Positions 44,320 to 57,115 of a DNA stretch of 64,000 nucleotides are shown here, piece by piece. The stretch spans positions 41,112,654-41,176,653 of the forward strand of contig CM019072.1 in assembly GCA_009667805.1 (NCBI GenBank), written 5' to 3'. The notes below the pieces were generated by a model. That model worked only from the letters and a program-made list of their open reading frames with translations, was not told where the DNA came from and ran no database searches. Source of the stretch: Leptobrachium leishanense. Lineage: Eukaryota; Chordata; Amphibia; Anura; Megophryidae. The translations under genes were made by a program, and so were the position numbers. How positions within the stretch are numbered: the stretch's first letter is position 1; each line of letters begins with the position of its first letter.

Positions 44320-46220
44320 ATGGAGCCATTACAATATGAGCCTGCAGTGATACAGGTCCTTACAGGGTTAATTAAAAATCTTTCTGTGAACTGTGTAGTC
44401 ACCTGGTTGACCTGTTTAAACGAGCTGTTTCAGAAGCTTTGGGACTCCTCACCTAAAGGTGTGTATAGCGACACCCAAAACTGAGCACCGAGACCCACTG
44501 TCTGCTGATGAACAAGCCAGGATGTGTGCTGCCAACCTATGCCTATATTGTGGAGGTGGAAACCATTGGATCTCACGCTGACCAGTGAGACCCCCAAAAG
44601 ACTTGATTCAATGCCCCAACCAGCTCCCATGCCTAAGCCGGTTTCTATCCCTGAACCCACCTCTGTGTCCAAGCCTGCCACTAAGAAATCATCACTTCCC
44701 AAAGCTTCTATGTCCCCCAGGCCTAAAACCTCTGCCAAGACAAAAGCTTCTGCCAAGTCTAAAGCTGCTGCCTCTGCAAAATCCAGGAAGCCCTTATCCA
44801 TGGAACTCGTAAAAACTTTGCTTGCTAAGGGTGGTTCTCAGAACACTATTCCTGCTGTGCCCATGGAGACTGAAACAACCATGCCCGTGGAGTATGACCC
44901 TACTGAGCCCATGGAGCTGGAGTCTGATCATGCTGTGCCCATGGATATCATGTCTCTCCTGACCGCAAGAATATCATGTCTCTCCTGTCACTCCCACAAA
45001 TCCAAGGCAGCAGTCACAGGAATCTGTCTCCTCTTTGGCTCCTGTCTGCATGAGTGCTGTGGTATCGGAACCCAGAGCTCTGGAAGCTGACCTCTGTTTT
45101 GCTGGCATTGAGGATGACCAGGAGGTTGAGCCTGGAGTTCCTGAAGGGCCCACTGTTGAGACTTCTCTCCTACCTGCAGATGCCTAGTTGCCTACTGCCA
45201 AGGTGCTACAAGCCAGGACTGCTGCTGCTTAACCATCGTCCATGGAGAACACTGCTAAGACCTGTTCTCCTTCACCCATTGCACCCACCACAGTGCCAGC
45301 CCCTGGTGCTGTTGACCGGTCCAAGAAAGACCCAGGGCCAAATTACATACTTGGTGCTAATGTTAGTGCTCAACTGCGTGAGCGTTAACGTTAGCCCAAG
45401 TAGTTTACACATATTACAATCCAAACGCTAACGGGTTAAGTAACCCGTTAGCGGTTGGTATCTTGCGCTTTTCAGCACGAGGTTACTGTACTTTGTGCTC
45501 CCTATACTTAACATGGGGAGCGGAAAGTGTTAATCAGCGTTAGGATTACAAAGTCCTAACGCTGATTAACGTCTGGCCACGGTTAACAAAAAGTTAACCA
45601 GAGCCAGGACTTGGTGCTAACGGATTCCACTTCTGCAGAATCCGTTAGCACCATCCAGAAACCCCCCAAAAAATTTGATAAACTCACCTCCTGTCCCACG
45701 GCGAGGACCGCGGTTCTGTCCGCCTCCTCAGTTCGGTGGGAGCAGGGAAAGCCTGGGGGAAAAAGTCCCCTCAGTCTCCCCCTGCGTATCACTACGATGA
45801 CCGACCGGATCTCGCAAGGCGAGATCCTGCTGGTCATGTGACCGCCAGCATCTGCTTCAATGGAGTCCTATGGACTCCATTGAGAGAATGCGTGCGTCCG
45901 TGCTTAGCGCTGCCTCTCACATCCCGGGGTTTAGCACCTGCAAACAATGTTGGCATCTTTTTTAGCGCATGCATTGTAATCTAGCGCTAAAACGCGGGCG
46001 CTAGTTGGAAAACTGCAGGCGCAGTTTTTCCTCCCTAGCGCCCGCATTTTAGCACTAGGATTGTAATTTAGCCCCCAGTGATTATTGCCGCCATCACTGA
46101 TCTCGCTACCCAGGTCAGTGCTTTCACCTAAACCATACAGGACCTCCGGCGTAACAACGCATCCCTGCAGTCACAGTTACAGAACGCTTTGGTCCCTGTT
46201 TATGTGCCAACAACGAATTA
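44320..46220 (+). pseudogene. Ty3-type gag fragment, broken
   Basis: After the LTR an ORF begins MEPLQYEPAVIQVLTGL. In another frame the zinc knuckle is visible (CLYCGGGNHWISR; the last cysteine codon is TGA), followed by about 190 Pro/Ser/Lys-rich residues. An inserted element occupies 45336-46073, and the frame resumes with AAITDLATQVSAF and LRRNNASLQSQLQNAL before a stop. Such Gag proteins package the retrotransposon RNA. The copy lacks protease and polymerase and is dead. Confidence 0.65.
45336..46073. mobile_element. GGCTAAATTAC inverted-repeat element
   Basis: Ends GGCCAAATTACATA / TTGTAATTTAGCC with a 5-bp CCCAG duplication (45331-45335, 46074-46078). Several internal hairpins (TCCTAACGCTGATTAAC; GGAGTCCTATGGACTCC). 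45410-45490 is also present at 13964-14048. Confidence 0.7.
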
Positions 46221-46319
46221 ATGCATGTGGGCTGGATCCTTCCTGTTGCGTGTGTTAGGACGTCTCTCTCCTGGCTCCCGCTAGCACGGACCACCGGGCC
46301 AGCCAGCCATGAGGTATGC

Positions 46320-48150
46320 GGGGGAGAAATGAATGAATGAATTGGTATGCTTAGGGGGGGAGAGAGAAATTAATGAATTAATTGGTATTCTGGGCGGAGA
46401 GAGAAATTAATGAATTAATTGGTAAGCTGGGGGGGAGAGAAATTAATTAATTAATATTTTGAGAGGGAGGAGAGGAATGAATTAATTGGTATGCTGAGGG
46501 GGAGAAATTAATGAAATAATTGATATGCGGGGAGAGAAATTATGAATTAATTGGTATGCTGGGGAGAGGAATGAATTAATTGGCATGCTGGGAGGATATG
46601 AATGAATTGATATGCTGGGGGGAGACATAAATGAATTGATATGCTGGGAGGGCAGAATGAATGATTTGATATGCTGGGGGGAGGCACGGACCACCGGGCA
46701 GCCAGCCATGAAGTATGCTGGGGGAGAAATGAATGAATTAATTGGTATGCTTGAGGGGGGAGAAATTAATGAATTAATTGGTATGCTGAGAGGAGAGAGA
46801 GAAATTAATTAATTGGTATGCTTGGGGTGGGAGAGAAATGAATAAATTAATTGGTATGCTGGAGGAGAGGAATGAATTAATTGGCATGCTGGGGGGGACA
46901 TGAATGACTTGATATGCTGGGGGGAGACATGAATGAATTGATATTTGGGAGATGAATGAATTGATATGCTGGGGCAGAATGAATGAATTGATATGCTTGG
47001 GGGGGGGCACGAACCACTGGGCAAATCAGCCATGAGGTATGCGGGGAAGAAATTAATGAATTAATTGGTATGCTTGGGGGGGGGAGAGAAATGAACGAAT
47101 TAATTGGTATGCTGGGAGGAGAGAGAGAAATTAATGAATTAATTGGTATGCTGGGAGGAGAGAGAGAAATGAATGAATTAATTGGTATGCTTGGGGGGAG
47201 AGAAATGAATGAATTAATTGATGTGCTTGGGGGGAGATAAATTAATGAATTAATTGGTATGCTGGGAGGAGAGAGAGAAATTAATTAATTAATTGGTATA
47301 CTGGAGGAGAGGAATGAATTAATTGGCATGCTGGGGGGGACATGAATGACTTGATATGCTGGGGGCAGAATGAATGAATTGATATGCTGGGGGGGGGGCA
47401 AGAGCCAGCCAAGGGCCAGCCAGCAAGGGCCAGCCAGCCATGAGGTGTGCGGGGGGAGAAATGAAAGAATTAATTGGTATGCTTAGGGGGGGGAGAGTAA
47501 TGAATGAATTAATTGGTATGCTTGGAGGAGAGAGAGAAATTAATTAATTAATTGGTATGCTGGGAGGAGAAAGATAAAGGAATGCATTAATTGGTATGCT
47601 TGGGGGGAGAGAAATGAATGAATTAATTGGTATGATGGGAGGAGAGAGAGAAATTAATAAATTAATTGGTATGCTGGGGGAAAGTAATGAATGAATTGGT
47701 ATGCTGGGGGAGGAGAGAAGAGAGAAATGAATGAATTAATTGGTATGCTGGGGAGAAATGAATGAATTAATTGGTATGCTGGGGCGGGAGAGGAATAAAT
47801 TAATTGGTATGCTGGGGAGAGGAATTAATTGGTATGCTGTGGGCATGAATGAATTTATATGCTGGGGAGACATGAATGAATTGATATGCTGGGGAGAGAA
47901 TGAATTAATTGGTATGCTGGGTGGCAGAATGAATGAATTGATATGCTGGGGTTGAATGAATTGATATGCTGGGGGGAGAATGAATGAATTGATATGCTGG
48001 GGGCAGAATGAATGAATTATGCTTGGGGAGAATGAATGATTTGATATGCTGGAGGGGAGAATGAATGAATTGATATGCTGGGGGAGAAGGAATGAATTGA
48101 TATGCTGGGGGGGAGAATGAATGGTTAATATGCTGGGGGGAGGAATGAAT
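46320..48150. repeat. ~34-bp minisatellite (about 50 units)
   Basis: Variable units of GAATGAATTAATTGGTATGC plus TGGGGGGAGAGAAAT, with GCCAGCCATGAGGTATGCGG interspersed at 46300, 46700, 47020 and 47440. This suggests a higher-order period near 350 bp. Confidence 0.9.
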
Positions 48151-48189
48151 GAATAAGGTGCCTGAAAGGGAGGGGGGAGGTGCATAGCG

Positions 48190-48854
48190 TGATGACGTCA
48201 GTCCTGGAGTTAACCCCTAGCTGCCCCAATGGTGGAGATAGGGGGTTCCCCTATCTCCCAATCCGTGGCAACTAGGGGTTAATGTTTGTTATTGTTGGAT
48301 CGGCCAGAACATGACCATGTAAAATGTAATAAAAAAAAAAAAAAAAAAAAAAAAAATTTAAAAAACATAATAAAAAAATAAACATGTTTTTTTTTTTTAA
48401 TGCAGCAATATTGTTCCCATTTCAATTATAATGTGAACAATGATGTGAACACTAATGATTTTTCTATAGGGTGCGTTTGTTAAAAATCGTGTAATTTTCC
48501 TCCCAAAAAAATGTAATGAGACCCCATTTCTAATTTTTTTAACAAGTGCAACCCATAGAAAATATAACCGCAAATGCTTGCATTTTAAAATGTGAAAAAA
48601 ACACTTTACACATTGTACATTATTGAAAATTCTAATTTTATTGCATTTTTTGTTATAATATACAGACAGGACATGATATATACATATAATAATAATATAT
48701 ATTATGATTCTGCCGAGTCTGCCGGAAAGAATGATATATAATATGTCTGGGTCATATAATAAAATAAGGCTTCAAAACGCAGTTAAACGTGATGAGCGAA
48801 ACCGGTAAAAATGAGCTCAGCGCACAGGCGTGAAATGCCTCAGCAGCGAAAGGG
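48190..48854 (-). mobile_element. TTAA hairpin element, partial copy
   Basis: Inverted relative to 54335-55537: hairpin TTAACCCCTAGCTGCC ... GGCAACTAGGGGTTAA at 48211-48284, AT tract, then CGAAACCGGTAAAAATGAGC and GCAGCGAAAGGG at the end, next to TTAA (48855-48858). It abuts the LINE ORF1 relic. Confidence 0.6.
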
Positions 48855-49439
48855 TTAATAATAGAGTCCCCTACCACCACATTCTGTCTAGGCTTACTTG
48901 CCCTCTTTATCCCTCCCTTACTTGGTGGGCTGATCCCCCTGCTGTTAGCGGGAGCAGCCTCCAGTACTGCTACACCTGAGCTGATGTACCAAACATCTTC
49001 GCTCAAAGGGGAAAATCTGTTTGTGTGCACAAGATTAGGACTAGCCAGGGGCGGACTGACCCATTGGGCACTCGGGCACTGCCCGAGGGCCCGCAGGACA
49101 GTAGGGGCCCAGTTTGGGGCATCATAGTGGGCCCCTGCCGGTTTTCCTGTGATGATCAGTGCACTTAACAGGTAGCCAGTGGCGCACTCTGTAAATGCCG
49201 CGGTGGCACCTGCGCCGCCCCCTCACGTGACACGTGGCGCCAGTGCAATGTGCCTGCTCCAGTTTTAGACTGGGATGCAGGCACGCTGCAGGCGCCACCG
49301 TGGCATTTACAGAGTGCCGCTTGCACCGCTGGCTGCCTGTTAAGTGCACTGATCATCAGAGGGAAACTGGTGGGGGCCCACTGTGTCACCCCAAACCGGG
49401 CCCCTACCAACCCGTGGGCCCTCAGAGCTGGTGAGCAAC

Positions 49440-49965
49440 GGGGGGAGGTGGCAATATATATCCATGTTTGAGGTGCTGGAGGCAAATATATTCATATTTG
49501 AGCTACTGGGGCAAATATATTCATGTTTGAGCTACTGGGGCAAATATATTCATGTTTGAGCTACTGGGGCAAATATATTCATGTTTGAGCTACTGGGGGC
49601 AGTATATATCCATGTTTGAGCTACTGGGTTAAATATATTCATGTTTGAGCTACTGGGGGCAAATATATTCATGTTTTAGTTACTGGGGCAATATATATTC
49701 ATGTTTGAGTTACTGGGGGCAAATATATTCATGTTTGAGCTACTGGGGGCAAAATATATTCATGTTTGAGCTGCTGGGGGCAATATATATCCATGTTTGA
49801 GCTACTGGGGCAAATATATTCATGTTTGAGCTACTAGGGGCAATATATATACATTTTTGAGGTGCTGGGGCAGTATTTATACATGTTTGAGCTACTGGGG
49901 CAAATATATTCATGTTTGAGCTACTGGGGGCAATATATATCCATGTTTGAGGTGCCCTCTTGACT
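49440..49965. repeat. 29-bp minisatellite
   Basis: About 18 units of GGGGCAAATATATTCATGTT plus TGAGCTACT. Confidence 0.9.
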
Positions 49966-50548
49966 GGGGCTTCACAGTTTGAAGCCAGCAGCAGCCCTAT
50001 ACACCTCTCCTGTGCAGTCTGCTGTGACCAGGAGCCATCCTCAAAACGTGAAAATACCTAAGGTATTGATTAAACATGCCAAGTGAGGGTGAATCCCACC
50101 GTTATGTCTTATACCTGGGCACTGATGTGACTCTTGAGAGCAGTGTGGAGCCAGACTCACAGCCAGGCAAGCAGCCGTAAATCGGACAGATCCTCTGATC
50201 TGAAAAGTCCCCCCCCCTTTCTATAGCCTATTAAGCCAGAGCTCAGTGTGGCAGTGCTGTGCTTTCTCTATAGGAGCACTCAAGGGGTTAATTATCACAG
50301 GAGTCTGCACAGAGTTTAGGAAAGTATTTGCTAATCAGCCACAGCCATGTAGCAGGGAGACATGTCCAGGGACAGAGTCTAGCTTGGCTTCTAATTGAGA
50401 AAACGTGTACCCTTTTTATATTCATATACTGTAAATCCAGCAGCTCCTGAGCTGGACTCTCTCTCTGGACTTGTTTGCCTGTTACATGGCTGGGGTTGAA
50501 CAGGGATTACTTTTCAGAGCTCTGTGTACCCCCCTAATCCAACACTAT

Positions 50549-50723
50549 CAGGGTTATTCAGGTGAAAACCTTGAGAATGGCTGGAGAAGAGAAAATTCTA
50601 GGTCAAAATAGTCAAACCAGAAAAATTCTCCCATTTATCTCACTTTCCAAATTGTCTATTTGGTCTAGATTGTTCATCCTCCTGGCAATTCTCAAGGTTT
50701 TCACCTCTCTCTGAATAACCCTA
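50549..50723. mobile_element. Short CAGGGTTATTC MITE in hAT
   Basis: CAGGGTTATTCAGGTG to CTCTGAATAACCCTA, TAT on both sides (50546-50548, 50724-50726). Confidence 0.85.
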
Positions 50724-51184
50724 TATGTCACAGTTCTGAGCCCCTTCTTAGAAGTGTCCCCTAATTACATTTTAGTAAAGTATATTTTAATATTTATTTT
50801 TTATAAAAATTTGAATATTGATTAAAGCAAGTATATTTAATGCATATTTATTTTAATTGTTCAAATTACATTTACATGAATATATAATTCATATTAAAAT
50901 ACAATTTATTTTAATAATCCATAATTATTTTTTAATTCTATTGCTGTGGATTCGATGATACACGCATACACACTGCACATTACTGTGAGTTTTATAGCTG
51001 TGGAGCTCTGTGATACACTCAGGGCCGGCCCGACTATGTTTATTTAATTTCTTTTGAGGTATTGACCTTCCATCAATTGATGATTTTCACCAACTGCATT
51101 CTCCGGGAAAATAACGTTGAGTATTGCATCATTATATCTTGCACTGGGAAGCACCGCATCCTTTTTTTTCACTTTGATTGATAT

Positions 51185-51640
51185 CCATGAGTGAGCCTAG
51201 GGGCAAATATATCCATGTGTGAGCCGGGGGCAAATATATCCATGTGTGAGCCTGGGGCAAATATATCCATGAGTGAGCCTGGGGCAAATATATCCATGAG
51301 TGAGCCTGGGTATGTGACGCTGGGCACTGCTGGGTATGTGACGCTGGGCTCTGCTGGGCATGTGACACTGGGCACTGCTGGGTATGTGACGCTGGGCTCT
51401 GCTGGGCATGTGACGCTGGGCACTGCTGGGTATGTGACGCCTGGCACTGCTGGGTATGTGACGCTGGGCACTGCTGGGCATGTGAAGCTGGGCACTGCTG
51501 GGTATGTGATGCTGGGCTCTGCTGGTCATGTGAAGCTGGGCACTGCTGGGTATGTGACACTGGGCACTGCTGGGTATGTGATGCTGGGCACTGCTGGGAA
51601 TGTGACACTGGGCACTGCTGGGCATGTGACGCTGGGCTCA
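51185..51640. repeat. Two adjoining arrays (27 bp, then 24 bp)
   Basis: Four to five units of GGGGCAAATATATCCATGTG type change into about 13 units of GGGTATGTGACGCTGGGCAC plus TGCT. The junction shares GAGCCTGGG. Confidence 0.9.
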
Positions 51641-53287
51641 GTTATATACACCTCACATTACTGTATCACAGAGCTCCACAGCAATAAAATTCTATTGTAC
51701 GGTGTGTATGAGTGTTTGAATTTTATTGCTGTGGCGCACTGTGATACACTTATGCACACTGCGTGTTTTTTTTGGGGGGGGGCAGGATTTCATCCTTCGC
51801 TCCAGGCAGCACAATGTCTTGGGCTGGCCCTGGATACGCTCATACACACCGTACATTACTGTGTGTTTAATTCTTCTGCCACGCTGTGATATGCATTAAC
51901 ATGTTTGGATGGGCATGGGGGGGGGGGGTCAGTATTTCATCCTTGGATCCAGGCAGCACAATGTCTTGTGCTGGCCCTGCTCCAGTCCATATCAATATAT
52001 GAATCTGGCCCTGCGTGTTTGCATATTGGAGTGGGCCGGTCTGGATGAAGTCCATGGCTGTTTTTTTGTCCCAGTCCAGCCCTGGCTCTGTGATACGCTC
52101 ATACACTCTGCACATTACTGGGAGTTTTATTTCTGTGCAGCTCTGTGATGTGCAGTGTGTCAGGATTGTACAGTATCTTTTAAACTGATCAGCAGTTTCC
52201 CACATTTTCCACCGGGACTTTCTATGCCGCGGCGCAGCCTTAGCTGCAATGAGTGGGTGATGGCTGCTGCAGCAGTGTGGGGGCCATCATGTAAGTATGG
52301 AGGGGGGGGGCATAATTCGCTGCTGGGTCTAAGTGGATTTTCAAAAAGGTTATTTTTAGGAGTTCAGAAATGAATTCTTTAGCACAATAATATACATGTG
52401 GGTGTTGCATTGTAGGGCTGGGTTTTTTATGGGTGTGGCCTCCTGTGGGTGCAGAACAAGGGGGGCCCCATGACCTCCTATTGTCCGGGGCCTCATTAGT
52501 TGTCAGTCCGCCTCTGGGACTAGCCAACCTTTTCCTCTTCCCTTCCCCCCTGCTACCACATATCACTGACACCCAGCTACCAACCTGTTCCCCAGTTAAC
52601 TCCACTCCTCCCACACCACTAGTTTCCTCAACTATACTTTGCTCCTTGAGAAGCAGGCCCCTCTCAAGATTGTCAATCTGCCTCAGCGTTACGATTTGCC
52701 TTTCCAGATCTCCAATATGAGCTTCCAGAAGAGCTACACGTTCACACTTACTACAGAGATATGGACCTTGGAAGGATTCCTCCAGACATGCATACATGCA
52801 GCAGGATGTGCACTGGGTCAAACCTCCAAGGTTGCGAACACTCATACCCACAAAAAGATAACAAATACCAGGCACAGACCCCCAGAATTGAACATAGCCA
52901 GGCATAGACCCCCCTATAATTGAATATACTCAGGCACAGACCCCCAGAATTAATTATAACCAGGCATATGCCCCCAGAATTAATTATAGCCAGACATACA
53001 GTGGCAAGAAAAAGTATGTGAACCCTTTGGGATTACGTGGAGTTTTGCATGAATTGGTCATAAAATGGGCTCTGATCTTCATCTAAGTCACAACAATTTG
53101 AAAAACACAGTCTGCTTAAAATAATACAACACAAACATTATATGTTTTCATGTGTTTATTGAACATAACATGTAAACATTCACAGTGCAGGGTGGAAAAA
53201 GTATGTGAACCCCTAGCCTAATGACTTCTCCAAGAACTAATTGGAGCCAGGAGTGAGCCAACCTTGAGTCTAATCCGTGTGATATTA

Positions 53288-53624
<337 letters not shown>

Positions 53625-54334
53625 TCAGCTAAAGACTTACAGAAATCTCTGGCACATGCTAACATTTTTGTTGACACATCTAGAATAAGGAAAACATTAA
53701 ACAAGAATGGAGTACATGGGAGGACACCACGGAGGAAGCCATTGCTGTCCAAAAAGAAAATTGCAGCACGTTTGAAGTTTGCAAAAGAGCACCTGGATGT
53801 TCCACAGCACTACTGGCAAAATATTCTGTGGACAGATGAAACCAAAATTGAGTTGTTTGGAAAAAAACACAACACTATCAGGGTTATCCAAAGAGATCCG
53901 AATTGCTTGAGAAAGGTAACCGAACACTGAAAATCAGCGTTCGGTTACCTTTCCTGGCCATTCGGCTATCCAGAGAGCAGGCAATTCGCCAAATCCTTGC
54001 GAATTGCCTGCACATACGGTGCCTGTTCGGTGCCTGTTCGAGGGCAGTGAAATCCCCATGAAAATGCACTGCTTCGGCTATTCAGAGAACGAAAACCAGC
54101 AGTGAAAGGTTCCCGAAATGCCCTGCCATTCGGTGGTTTAATTCGGCAAGTTTATTCAGGAGAATCCCATAGGCTTCAATGTTAAAAATATTCCCGTTTT
54201 AATTCAATATCTAATAAACCTTTCATTATAAAATTCTGCAGTAAAGAGAGTCTCTTTATTTATAGATTTTTTAGGATACTTTAAGCATTTTTCTGAATTT
54301 TTTTTTTTTAAAAGTCCGATTTTTTTTTTTTTAA

Positions 54335-55537
54335 CCCTTTCGCTGCTGAGGCTTTTCACACCTCTGTGCTGAGGTCATTTTTACCGGTTTTGCTCATCAT
54401 GTTTAAACGTGTTTTGAAGGCTTATTTTAGTATATTATATATCGTTCTTTCCGTCAGACTCGGTAGATTCATAATATGTCATTATTATATGTATACGTTA
54501 TGTCATGTCTGTATATTATAACAAAAAATGCAATAAAATATGTATTTTCAATAATTTACAACGTGTAAAGTGTTTTTTTCACATTTTAACATGCGAGCAA
54601 TTGCGGTTATATTTTGTTATGGGGTGCGCTTGTTAAAAAAATTAGAGATGGGGTCTCGTTACATTTTTTTTTGGGGAAAATTACGCGATTTTTAACAAAC
54701 GCACCGCATACAAAAATCGTTAGTGCAGCATCATTGTTCACATTATAATTGAAATGGGAACAATATTGCTGCATTAACGAACCAAAAAAAAGAAAAAAAA
54801 ATGTTGTTTATTTTTTTTATAATTTTTTTTTAAAAATATTTTTATTTTTAATTTTAATTTTTTTTTTTTAAAAAACTTTTTTCGCATTCGAGTTTGGTAT
54901 CGTTGGAACGGCCATGCTCTGGCCGATCCAACCATACCAAACGTTAACCCCTAGCTGCCACGGATCGGGAGATAGGGAGTTCCAATGAACTCCCTATCTC
55001 CACCGTTGGTGGCAGTTAGGGGTTAACTCTAGGACACGATGACGCCAGTCCTCAGGGGGAGTTCCCGGAGGCTTGGCCGACATCCAAGATGTCGGCCAGC
55101 TCCGGGAAAGGATCGCGAACCGGCGCTTTTCAGCGCCGATTCGCGATCCAGCTCCCCAGGGGTTAATGCCAGGCACCATTTGGAAGGGCAGGCTGTGCCC
55201 TTCCAAATGGTGCCTGGGTTAACCCCCGCAACGCAGCCGATCGGGAGGGAGAGAGGTCCGAAGGACCTCCCCCCTCCCTTTCAGGCGCCTCCTCCGCACA
55301 TGCGGGGGGGGCGCCTGAATTAGGTGTCATCGCGCTGCCGCGATGACACCTAATTTCAGCGGCTGCGGTTCCGGATGCTGGGCTGACATCGAGGATGTCA
55401 GCCTGCACCGGGGGGGCCAGCGATCGGCCGGAACCCGGCCGAACGCTGACCCCAATGGGAGGACGCGCTCAGCGCGTCCTCCGCATACCAGCAGTAATGC
55501 GGAGGACGCGCTGAGCGCGTCCTCCGCATTGAAGTGG
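54335..55537. mobile_element. TTAA-flanked hairpin-rich element
   Basis: CCCTTTCGCTGCTGAGG at the left end and GCATTGAAGTGG at the right, each next to TTAA (54331-54334, 55538-55541). The paralogous copy g shows the empty TTAA at 60384-60387. The left half is AT-rich; the right half is a chain of hairpins. No ORF of note. Confidence 0.85.
54902..55528. repeat. Cluster of about ten consecutive hairpins
   Basis: Inverted pairs: 54902-54932, 54943-55027 (40-base arms), 55062-55108, 55111-55148, 55169-55217, 55243-55278, 55280-55319, 55318-55355, 55381-55403, 55458-55482 and 55498-55528. Most arms are perfect or carry one to three mismatches, and loops are 1-10 bases. Confidence 0.9.
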
Positions 55538-56851
55538 TTAAGTTTACTTATTTTTTCTGTAACAGCCCTTTTTATTATCATTCCCTGGACCTCATATGCA
55601 AATTTCAGACATTTTCGCTCAGTAGTTTCTTTGCAAACAGCTTTTCACTTTCACATTCATACAAACTGTTTTGCTAATTTATTCACCTCCCTCTGTCTGC
55701 GGTGTCGGCTTTTTCTCGGCTTTTTCCGGCGGCTTCGCTGCATGTGATCGGCTCCTGCTCGGGTTTTTCCAGCGTCTTCGACGGGTTAATCCAGATGTTT
55801 TTGCGGTTTTGCGGTGAGTTTTCGTCAGGTTTGTGGTAGCTTTTCCCTGCAATTCTGGGACCCTGTGGTTTTTGCTGAATACACCGCAGGGTCACCGAAA
55901 TGGGATCGGCAAAAGGAACCGAATTGAAGAGAACGAAAAGTCACCGAACGTGCGGTGACTTTTTGAATCTCTTTGGATAACCCTGTATGTGTGGAGAAAA
56001 AAAGGCACAGCACACCAACATCAAAACCTCATCCCCACTGTAAAACATGGTGGAGGGAGCATCATGGTTTGGGGCTGCTTTGCTGCCTCAGGGCCTGGAC
56101 GGATTGTTGTCATTGATGGAAAAATGAATTCCAGAGTTTATCAAGACATTTTGCAGGAAAACGTAAGACCATCTGTCCGCCAAGTGAAGCTCTGCAGAGG
56201 ATGGGTGATGCAACAGGACAATGACCAAAAGCATACAAGTAATTCAACAAAAGAATGGCTTCAACAAAACAAAATACGCCTTCTGGAGTGGCCCAGTCAG
56301 AGTCCTGACCTCAACCCGATTGAAATGCTGTGGCATGGCCTTAAGAGAGCGATTCACACCAGACATCCCAAGAATATTGCTACACTGAAACAGTTTTGTG
56401 AAGAGGAGTGGTCCAAAATTACTCCAGATCGTTGTGCAGGTCTGATCTGCAACTACAGGAAACGTTTGGTTGAGGTTATTGCTGCCAAAGGAGGGTCAAC
56501 CAGTTATTAAATCCAAAGGTTCACATACTTTTTCCACCCTGCACTGTGAATGTTTACATGTTCTGTTCAATAAAAACATGAAAACATATAATGTTTGTGT
56601 TGTATTATTTTAAGCAGACTGTGTTTTTCAAATTGTTGTGACTTAGATGAAGATCACAGCACATTTTATGACCAATTCATGCAAAACTCCACGTAATCCC
56701 AAAGGGTTCACATACTTTTTCTTGCCACTGTATGCCCCCAGAATTAATTATATCCAGGCACAGACCTCCAGAATTAATTATAGCCAGTCACAGACCCCCA
56801 TAATTAATTATAGCCAGGCACAGACCTCCAGAATTAATTCAATTCACTCAA

Positions 56852-56940
56852 TGTTCTCGAACCCAGGACATAGTTGAAAACGAGAGAAATCTCAATGTAT
56901 CCTTCCTGGTAAAATCCTTTATAAATAAATAAATAAATAA
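56852..56940 (+). mobile_element. LINE tail fragment in minisatellite
   Basis: TTCTCGAACCCAGGACATAG to CTTCCTGGTAAAATCC plus AAATAAATAAAT; same tail as 16063-16135. Confidence 0.75.
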
Positions 56941-57115
56941 ATTATAGCTAGGCATTGACCCCCAGAATTAATTATAGCCAGATACATGCCCCCAGAATTA
57001 ATTATAGCCAGGCAGGGACCCCCAGAATTAATTATAACCAGGCATATGCCCCCAGAATTAATTATAGCCAGGCAGGAACCCCCAGAATTAATTATAGCAA
57101 GACACAGGCCCCTTG

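Larger units (their letters stand above)
49046..52516. mobile_element. 3.5-kb non-autonomous hAT element with two minisatellites
   Basis: CAGGGGCGGACTGAC and GTCAGTCCGCCTCTG are inverted ends. A perfect 8-bp GGACTAGC duplication flanks them (49038-49045, 52517-52524). The subterminal parts GGGGCCCAGTTTGGGGC and GGGCCCCATGACC are inverted. It contains arrays at 49440-49965 and 51185-51640, a nested MITE (50549-50723) and repeated copies of the hairpin module (50935-51020, 51650-51760, 51835-51900, 52085-52155). No transposase. Confidence 0.9.
48859..52860 (-). pseudogene. LINE ORF1 relic (zinc-finger and esterase-like), split by hAT
   Basis: Minus-strand reading from about 52860 gives GGLTQCTSCCMYACLEE, PYLCSKCERVALLEAHIGDL and LERQIVTLRQIDNLERGLL: a cysteine-rich finger followed by a coiled coil. 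It is interrupted at 52516-49046 and resumes with TDFPLSEDVWYISSGVAV and KPRQNVVVGDSI at 48870. ORF1 proteins of CR1-like LINEs are known to combine a PHD-like finger with a GDS-type esterase domain, which fits. The esterase domain is cut off by the TTAA element ending at 48854. Non-functional. Confidence 0.7.
53879..55985. mobile_element. CAGGGTTATTC-family element inside Tc1, copy f
   Basis: CAGGGTTATCCAAAGAGATC and TCTCTTTGGATAACCCTG ends, with TAT duplication (53876-53878, 55986-55988). It has the family block GTATTCAGC-type / CACCGCAGGGTCACC near its right end and is interrupted by the TTAA hairpin element. Confidence 0.92.

Noticed and set aside
51132..51889. Open frames of 158 and 232 codons
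   Set aside because: Translations of the 27/24-bp arrays inside the hAT element.
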